A stretch of 64,000 nucleotides of DNA, taken from Acidobacteriota bacterium. GTDB taxonomy: Bacteria; Acidobacteriota; Vicinamibacteria; Vicinamibacterales; 2-12-FULL-66-21. The stretch spans positions 1-64,000 of the forward strand of contig JACPDI010000011.1 of NCBI GenBank assembly GCA_016184105.1, in the 5' to 3' direction. The position numbers and the translations under genes are program-made. Below, one piece after another: positions 59,326 through 64,000 of this stretch (positions are counted from its first letter, which is position 1; every line of letters starts with the position of its first letter). Below the pieces are notes generated by a model. The model saw nothing but the letters and a program-made list of their open reading frames with translations, did no database searches and was not told the origin of the DNA.

Positions 59326-60267
59326 ATGTCCGCCCACATCCCTCGCACAACGACGGAATTGAAAGATTGGGTGCAGCGGCACCTCGCGCTCGGCCCTGCG
59401 GCCGAAGCGGAGTTGCTCGCCGTGGTCGATGCCGTTGTCGCCCAGCAACGGCAGCTGCTGGAGCAATCAAAGGCAGAGGCCATCCGCGCGCTCTCGGAAG
59501 GGTTCGCGCAGAAGCTCGCGGACCTGCAGCGCGAACTGAGCGAGAAGGAATCCACCGTCAATACCATCGCCCGGTACTTCGAGGAGGTCGTTGCGGATCT
59601 CAGCGATCGATCCCACCGCGATCCGAAGACGAAGCTGCTCAACTTCGACTGGTTCATGGAGCGCCTGGAGAGCTTCCTCGGCGCCGAGCAGCGCGCGCGC
59701 TGGTGCGCGATTGGCGTGGTCGACATCACGAGCTTCAAGGCCTACAACGACACGCTTGGGCACGCGGTGGGCGACCGCATCATCGAGCGGGTGGCGAAGA
59801 TCCTCGGCGAGCAGATTCGATCCGAGGACCTGCTGGCGCTGGAGCGGCCGGTCGCGCGCGACCTGCACGCGCGCTTCGGCGGCGACGAGTACTGCTTCAT
59901 GATCCCCGACCTGCCCGGCCACAGCGAGGCGGAGCACATCGCGGCGCGCTTCAAGAACGCCGTGGAGGGGTTCGACTGGACGCGCGAGGACCGGCGTCTC
60001 GCCGACCGCCCGGTGAGGGTGGACGTGGGGGTCGTCGTGCTCCGGCTGGGGGCCGTGGACGAGCGCCGCGGCGTCGCCCGCAAGCTCGCGGCGGATCTGA
60101 TCCACTGGGCGGACCAGTTGATGTATTCCGCCAAGGGGCAGCGCGCCTCGCATATCTACATGATTTGCACGCGGGTCGTGGATGGCGAGCTGCTAGAGGT
60201 CCCCGACCAGGAGGCGGTGCGCCTCCACTCAGGCGCCGGCGCGGGTTTCCCCGCGTACGAGGACTAG
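59326..60267 (+). CDS. diguanylate cyclase-like protein (degenerate GGDEF: GGDEY)
   Basis: 313 residues. An N-terminal coiled coil (about 20-90, 'VVAQQRQLLEQSKAEAIRALSEGF') leads to 'RDPKTKLLNFDWFMERLESFL', then 'GVVDITSFKAYNDTLGHAVGDRIIERVAKIL' and the active-site loop 'ARFGGDEYCFMIP'. The GGDEY variant still has the metal-binding and catalytic residues, so c-di-GMP synthesis is possible. Soluble and without a known sensor domain. Start ATG 59326. Confidence 0.85.
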   Translation: MSAHIPRTTTELKDWVQRHLALGPAAEAELLAVVDAVVAQQRQLLEQSKAEAIRALSEGFAQKLADLQRELSEKESTVNTIARYFEEVVADLSDRSHRDPKTKLLNFDWFMERLESFLGAEQRARWCAIGVVDITSFKAYNDTLGHAVGDRIIERVAKILGEQIRSEDLLALERPVARDLHARFGGDEYCFMIPDLPGHSEAEHIAARFKNAVEGFDWTREDRRLADRPVRVDVGVVVLRLGAVDERRGVARKLAADLIHWADQLMYSAKGQRASHIYMICTRVVDGELLEVPDQEAVRLHSGAGAGFPAYED

Positions 60268-60296
60268 TGCTACACTTATTATTTGTGCTCGCAGCG

Positions 60297-60352
60297 GCAC
60301 GTGGCACGTGGCACGTCGCACGTCGCACGTCGCACGTGGCACGTCGCACGTC
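60297..60352. repeat. heptanucleotide tandem repeat GCACGT(G/C) x8
   Basis: Eight perfect copies of GCACGTS occupy 60297-60352, immediately before tRNA-His. The last base alternates G/C in a non-random order (GGCCCGCC). Each unit contains the palindrome ACGT/GCACGTGC at junctions with G. Function unknown; copy number is likely to vary between strains. Confidence 0.9.
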
Positions 60353-60357
60353 TTTGT

Positions 60358-60433
60358 GGTGAGTGTAGCTCAGGGGTAGAGCGCCGGACTGTGGCTCCGG
60401 ATGTCGCGGGTTCAAATCCCGTCACTCACCCCA
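60358..60433 (+). tRNA. tRNA-His (GTG)
   Basis: Acceptor GTGAGTG (60359-60365) pairs with CACTCAC (60423-60429), with the additional G-1 (60358) opposite discriminator C73, the identity element of tRNA-His. D arm GCTC-AGGGGTA-GAGC, anticodon loop ACTGTGGC with GTG anticodon, T arm CGGG-TTCAAAT-CCCG and encoded CCA (60431-60433) are all present. Intact and of normal length. Confidence 0.97.
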
Positions 60434-60661
60434 TTCCCCTGCCGCGACCCGTTGCCGCATCGGTGGTGCGGCGACTCCCCTCTTCATCGCCAGCAGCACC
60501 AGCTCGAGCCGGCTTCGGGTTCCGGTTTTCGCGAAGATCCTCGTGAGCTGGTTCTTGACCGTCTGTTCGCGGGTGCCAAAGCGGCGGGCGATGTCCTTGT
60601 TGCGGCTGCCTTGAACGAGCAGAGCGACGATCTGCTGTTCCCTCTCCGTGAGATCTGTCAT
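60422..60661 (-). CDS. small LuxR-type helix-turn-helix protein
   Basis: 79 residues from ATG 60661 (MTDLTEREQQIVALLVQGSR; a longer start at 60679 exists). The HTH is the classical LuxR/GerE C-terminal domain ('LTEREQQIVALLVQGSRNKDIARRFGTREQTVKNQLTRIFAKTGTRSRLELVLLAM'). No receiver or ligand domain is attached, so it is a stand-alone DNA-binding module. Its stop codon lies antisense inside the 3' acceptor strand of tRNA-His (12-base overlap). Confidence 0.85.
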   Translation of the reverse strand: MTDLTEREQQIVALLVQGSRNKDIARRFGTREQTVKNQLTRIFAKTGTRSRLELVLLAMKRGVAAPPMRQRVAAGEWGE

Positions 60662-60733
60662 GCGTGGCCTCGCCGGCAATTTCGGCGAGGACCAACGTCA
60701 CACGCAAGCGTCAAGGCGCGCCATTCAACGCCA

Positions 60734-61603
60734 TCAGCCCCGCGCCCGCTTTCTTGCGCCGTTCTTCACTGTTCGCGTTCGTACCGTGGGCGCTTCCAGG
60801 CCCGCCTGCGCGGTCCTCTTCTTATTGGCGCTCACGCGGTCCAGGCTCTGACGAAGCGCGTCCATCAGGTTCACGACCTTCGGCGGGGCCTCCTCGGCCG
60901 TGGCCACCACGTCCTCCCCCGCGACTTTGGCCTCGATGATCCGCCGCAGCTCCGCCTGGTATTCGTCCTTGTACTCGCGCAGATCGAGCTTCGACTCGAA
61001 CGTGCCGATCACCTGCCGGGCGAGCTTGATCTCTTCCGGCTTCACCTTCGCGGGCACGGAGCCCAGCTCGTCGATCGCATCCATGCTGCGCACTTCATCC
61101 GCCGTCCGCAGCGTATACATCACGAGCCCTTTGTCCTTCGGCTGCACCGCGACGAGGTATTCGCGGCCGTAGAGGGCGAGCTTGCCGATCCCGGCCTTCC
61201 CTTTCATGCCCTCGCGGACCACGGCGAACGCCTCGGCGGCCATCGGGCCATCCGGCGCCAGGTAGTACGGCCGCTCGACATAAACCGGATCGATCTCTTC
61301 GGCGGTCGCAAACTGCAGCAGGTTGATGACGCGCGTGGATTCCGGCCGCGCCTTGGCGATGTCCTCCTCGTCCATCGTGACGTAGCGCCCCTTCTCGAAC
61401 TCGTAGCCCTTCACGATGTCCGACATCGGCACCTCGGCATCGCATGCCGGGCACCAGCGCTTCTGCTGGATCCGGTTCCCGCACGCGCGATGGAGCTGGT
61501 TGAAGGAGATCGTCGCCTTCGAGTCCGTCGCGGGAAACACGCGGACGGGGATGTTGACGAGGCTGATCTTGATGAAGCCTTTCCAGGTTGGTCTCGCGGC
61601 CAT
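60734..61603 (-). CDS. ku: Ku protein (non-homologous end joining)
   Basis: 289 residues from ATG 61603. The bacterial Ku core is clear: 'ARPTWKGFIKISLVNIPVRVF', 'ISFNQLHRACGNRIQQKRWCPACDAEVPMSDIVKGYEFEKG', 'YYLAPDGPMAAEAFAVVREGMKGK', then 'KLDLREYKDEYQAELRRIIEAKVAG'. A basic, Lys/Arg-rich tail ends the protein. It binds double-strand ends and recruits the divergent LigD. Usual length. Confidence 0.97.
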   Translation of the reverse strand: MAARPTWKGFIKISLVNIPVRVFPATDSKATISFNQLHRACGNRIQQKRWCPACDAEVPMSDIVKGYEFEKGRYVTMDEEDIAKARPESTRVINLLQFATAEEIDPVYVERPYYLAPDGPMAAEAFAVVREGMKGKAGIGKLALYGREYLVAVQPKDKGLVMYTLRTADEVRSMDAIDELGSVPAKVKPEEIKLARQVIGTFESKLDLREYKDEYQAELRRIIEAKVAGEDVVATAEEAPPKVVNLMDALRQSLDRVSANKKRTAQAGLEAPTVRTRTVKNGARKRARG

Positions 61604-61626
61604 GGTCCCACTATTATCGGACGGCC
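61604..61626. promoter_or_regulatory. 23-bp divergent promoter region shared by ku and ligD
   Basis: Only 23 bp separate the two start codons. The plus strand has TATTAT (61612-61617) and the minus strand GATAAT (61618-61613) over the same bases, so one AT-rich spot can serve as -10 in both directions. Predicted starts lie 0-4 bases from each ATG, so both mRNAs would be nearly leaderless. -35 boxes would lie inside the opposite genes (TTGGTC at 61588-61593 for ligD). Confidence 0.5.
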
Positions 61627-63672
61627 ATGCCGCGCGCGACACCCGCTGCACGAAAATGCACGCCGGCTGCGTACGCCCCGATGCTGGCGACGCTCGCCGA
61701 CGGCCCGCTGCAGGGCGACGGCTGGGTTTACGAGCCGAAGTACGACGGCATCCGAGCCATTGCCGAGCTGGATCCGCGGGGATCGGTGCGGCTCTGGTCG
61801 CGCCTCGGCAACGAAAAAACTACTCAATTCCCCGATATCGCTACAGCGCTCGCCCGTGTCGCGCGCGCGTTCGGGAAGCCGGTCGTGCTGGACGGCGAGA
61901 TCGTCGCGCTCGACGCGCGGGGGAATCCCGCGGGCTTTCAGAAGCTGCAGGGGCGGATCCACCTCATCGGCTCGACCGACATCGCCGGCGCCAGCGGCGC
62001 CGCGCCCACGGCGTTCATCGCGTTCGACATCCTGCGCGACGGCGCCACCGATCTGCGCCCCCTGCCCCTTGGCGAGCGGCGCGCGAAGCTCGAGGCACGG
62101 ATGATGCGACTCCGCGACGCTCGCGTGCGCATCAGCGAGCAGGCCGTTGGCGACGGCCGCGCGCTGTACGAGCGCGCGAGTAAAGAAGGATGGGAGGGAC
62201 TGATCGCGAAAGACGTCCGATCGCCGTACCAGAGCGGCCGCCGCAGCCCGGCCTGGCGCAAGCTCAAACTGGTCAAGCGCCAGGAGTTTGTCGTGGGCGG
62301 CTGGACCGAGCCGCGCCGGACGCGAACGCACTTCGGCGCGCTGCTGCTTGGCGTGTACGACGATGCCGGCGCGCTCCAGTACGTCGGGCACATGGGCACG
62401 GGGTTCGATCAGAAGGAGCTGGCGCGCGTCCATGCGCTGCTGAAGGCGCGCGAGACGCGCGAGTCGCCGTTCGCGGCGCGCGTGAAAACGAACGAGCCGG
62501 CGCACTGGGTGCGCCCGGACCTGGTCGCGGAGGTGAAGTTCAGCGAGTGGACGTCGGAGGGAAAGCTGCGGCACCCGGTGTACCTGGGGTTGAGGGATGA
62601 CAAGCGGGCGGAGGGGGTGGGGAGAGAGGGTTCGAGGGGTTCGAAGGGTTCGAGGGGTTCGAAGGGTTCGAAGGGTTCGAAGGGTTCGAGTTCGATCGTC
62701 GTGAACCTCTCGAACCTCTTGCTGGCACTTGAATCCTCCCGCGAGGACGGCACCGTCGAACTCCCGAACGGCGACCGCGTGGGTGTCACGAACCTGTCGA
62801 AAGTCTTCTGGCCGCAGGGGACGATCACCAAGGGGGAGCTGCTGCGCTACTACGTCGAGGTCTCGCCGTACCTGCTCCCCGCCGTGCAGGATCGCCCGCT
62901 CGTGATGAAACGGTTTCCGAACGGCATCGAGGGGCAGGCGTTCTATCAGCAGCAGCAGCGCCGCGAGCAGCCGCCGGCCGGCGTGCGAATCGAGGCATTG
63001 CCCGACGAGGTCGATCCGATCGGCGAGGCGGGCGCGCGGCGCTTCGTCGGCGGATCGCTCACGACGCTCCTGTACATGACGCAGATTGCCGCGATCTCGC
63101 AGGACCCGTGGTTCTCGCGCGTGCAGTCGCCGCTCGACGCCGATTACGCGGCCATCGATCTCGATCCGGCGGATGACGCGACGTTCGCGCGCGTCCTCGA
63201 CGTGGCGCGCTGGGTGCGCGACGAGTTGCAGCGGGTCGGGATCCCCGGCTATCCGAAGACGTCGGGCGCGAGCGGCCTGCACATCTACATCCCGCTGCCG
63301 CCGCACACGTCGTACGAATCCGGCCAGCTGCTCTGCCAGATCGTCGCCACAATGGTCGCGACGCGGCACCCGAAGGCCGCCACCGTCGAGCGCGCCGTCC
63401 GCGCGCGGCCGCGCGGGACCGTCTACGTCGATTACCTGCAGAACATCCTCGGCAAGACACTCGCGACCGCCTACAGCGCGCGCGCGAGCACCTTCGCCGG
63501 CGTCTCGACCCCGCTCGAATGGCGGGAGGTTGACGCCGGCGTCGACCCGCGCGACTTCACCGTGCGCACCGCGCCCGCCAGATTCAGGGAGAAGGGAGAC
63601 CTGTGGGCAGGACTCCGCACGGGGAAGCCCGCCGATCTCCACGCGGTGCTGAAGAAGTACGGCGGCCAGTGA
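61627..63672 (+). CDS. ligD: LigD: ATP-dependent DNA ligase fused to primase-polymerase domain
   Basis: 681 residues from ATG 61627. The ligase part (about 10-325) has the adenylation motif K38-YDG ('YEPKYDGIRAIAEL') and later 'EGLIAKDVRSPYQSGRRSPAWRKLK'. A repeat-rich linker (about 334-356) joins it to the archaeo-eukaryotic primase-like POL domain ('NGDRVGVTNLSKVFWPQGTITKGELLRYYVEV', metal ligands in 'DYAAIDLDPADD', 'GASGLHIYIPL'). Order is LIG-POL; the 3'-phosphoesterase (PE) domain is absent. It fills and seals ends bound by Ku. Confidence 0.96.
   Translation: MPRATPAARKCTPAAYAPMLATLADGPLQGDGWVYEPKYDGIRAIAELDPRGSVRLWSRLGNEKTTQFPDIATALARVARAFGKPVVLDGEIVALDARGNPAGFQKLQGRIHLIGSTDIAGASGAAPTAFIAFDILRDGATDLRPLPLGERRAKLEARMMRLRDARVRISEQAVGDGRALYERASKEGWEGLIAKDVRSPYQSGRRSPAWRKLKLVKRQEFVVGGWTEPRRTRTHFGALLLGVYDDAGALQYVGHMGTGFDQKELARVHALLKARETRESPFAARVKTNEPAHWVRPDLVAEVKFSEWTSEGKLRHPVYLGLRDDKRAEGVGREGSRGSKGSRGSKGSKGSKGSSSIVVNLSNLLLALESSREDGTVELPNGDRVGVTNLSKVFWPQGTITKGELLRYYVEVSPYLLPAVQDRPLVMKRFPNGIEGQAFYQQQQRREQPPAGVRIEALPDEVDPIGEAGARRFVGGSLTTLLYMTQIAAISQDPWFSRVQSPLDADYAAIDLDPADDATFARVLDVARWVRDELQRVGIPGYPKTSGASGLHIYIPLPPHTSYESGQLLCQIVATMVATRHPKAATVERAVRARPRGTVYVDYLQNILGKTLATAYSARASTFAGVSTPLEWREVDAGVDPRDFTVRTAPARFREKGDLWAGLRTGKPADLHAVLKKYGGQ
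62628..62690. repeat. nonanucleotide tandem repeat GGGTTCGA(A/G) x7 inside ligD
   Basis: Seven in-frame 9-bp units encode a (G-S-R/K)n flexible linker between the ligase and polymerase domains of LigD. Length changes by whole units keep the reading frame, so the linker can expand or contract without harm. Confidence 0.9.
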
Positions 63673-63773
63673 ATCCCGTCCGCCGAGAGAAGGTGGTCGA
63701 CGGCGGAGACGAGCCGCGTCGGCGTCAACGGGCTGCGGCAAGGGCAAACCGTGCCGCGGCGACAGCCTAATCT

Positions 63774-64000
63774 ATGATAGCGTTTTCCATCGGTGTCTCG
63801 GATCCGAGCGGCGTCGCCGAAGCGCGCCGGCTCGTACGGATGGTGGCCCACGACAGCGGCCTGTCGGAGACCGACGCCGGGCGCGCGGCGATCGTCGCCA
63901 CCGAAGCGGCCACCAACCTGGTGAAGCACGCGCCCGGCGGCGAGCTGATTGTCCGCGCGGGGGGGACGCCGCAGTTGCCCGTGCTCGACCTGCTGGCGGT
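63774..64000 (+). CDS. RsbT/RsbW-like ATP-binding anti-sigma regulatory protein (cut by window edge)
   Basis: ATG 63774 opens an uninterrupted frame of at least 75 codons: MIAFSIGVSDPSGVAEARRL, then 'MVAHDSGLSETDAGRAAIVATEAATNLVKHAPGGELIVR'. 'ATEAATNLVKHA' is the N box of the GHKL ATPase fold used by RsbT/RsbW-type partner-switching proteins. Such proteins regulate sigma factors or stressosomes by phosphorylating an STAS partner. The end lies beyond the window. Confidence 0.85.
   Translation, partial: MIAFSIGVSDPSGVAEARRLVRMVAHDSGLSETDAGRAAIVATEAATNLVKHAPGGELIVRAGGTPQLPVLDLLA

Noticed and set aside
60297-60352. Short CRISPR or iteron array before tRNA-His
   Set aside because: Units are seven bases and directly adjacent with no spacers; no replication gene is nearby, so it is reported only as a tandem repeat.
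60426-60707. 93-residue minus-strand frame over the LuxR-type gene
   Set aside because: Out of frame with the clear GerE domain and Arg/Gln/His-rich.
62618-62695. CRISPR-like array in the ligD region
   Set aside because: The repeats are contiguous 9-bp units without spacers and are translated in frame as a Gly-Ser-Lys/Arg linker. No CRISPR array or cas gene is seen anywhere in the window.

Overview
The window is about 64 kb of GC-rich DNA with dense, mostly ATGA-coupled operons. Several family signatures point to an Acidobacteriota chromosome, most plausibly class Vicinamibacteria. These are a PadR regulator paired with an ADOP-type double MacB/FtsX permease, a giant Oar-like TonB-dependent receptor with an N-terminal carboxypeptidase-regulatory domain, tandem LVIVD-repeat proteins, and multiheme and Rieske/cytochrome b genes. 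The lineage is inferred from gene content only; no rRNA is present.

Layout. 1-2283: an accessory segment with the first codons of an Asp/Arg-rich gene, a small hypothetical gene, a ParDE-like pair, a 3' half of tRNA-Arg (a likely attachment scar), a decayed antitoxin fragment and a VapBC pair with an apparently leaderless, palindrome-controlled promoter. 2438-13682: hybrid histidine kinase, FAD oxidoreductase, DUF4386-type membrane proteins (one broken), PadR/ADOP, a methyltransferase, a MocR regulator and a Met-rich protein/beta-barrel pair. 13816-17824: a beta-barrel protein, an ammonium transporter and a sigma54 activator with a plausible sigma54 promoter and repeated CAGACA sites. 17883-25301: methyltransferase plus an HgcC-like AbrB regulator, then a TetR-TolC-MFP-RND efflux operon whose MFP carries a frameshift.

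25360-32803: metallo-hydrolase, TetR-linked Glu/Leu dehydrogenase, decayed small genes, and a redoxin-MarR-methyltransferase-HlyD operon ending in a chimeric ABC permease/ATPase relic. 32892-43616: the most distinctive block. It holds a Rieske/cytochrome b complex with an octaheme cytochrome c, a monoheme cytochrome whose expected axial Met is Cys, a cupredoxin-like protein and a monoheme outer-membrane barrel-like protein. Upstream lies an NtrC-type two-component system with sigma54-like promoters and palindromic enhancer candidates. 43807-47102: a GT-C-like membrane protein, a rhomboid protease and prephenate dehydratase. 47185-58964: a GH47 relic, a MacB-like permease with three tandem HlyD adaptors but no ATPase, two LVIVD proteins, the Oar-like receptor and an OmpR regulator. 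59326-64000: GGDEF protein, tRNA-His, a LuxR-type protein, a divergent Ku/LigD non-homologous end-joining pair sharing a 23-bp promoter region, and the start of an RsbT/RsbW-like anti-sigma factor.

Themes: short or absent mRNA leaders at autoregulated regulators, local sigma54 control, heptanucleotide and nonanucleotide tandem repeats, and an unusually high number of short gene relics between otherwise intact operons.
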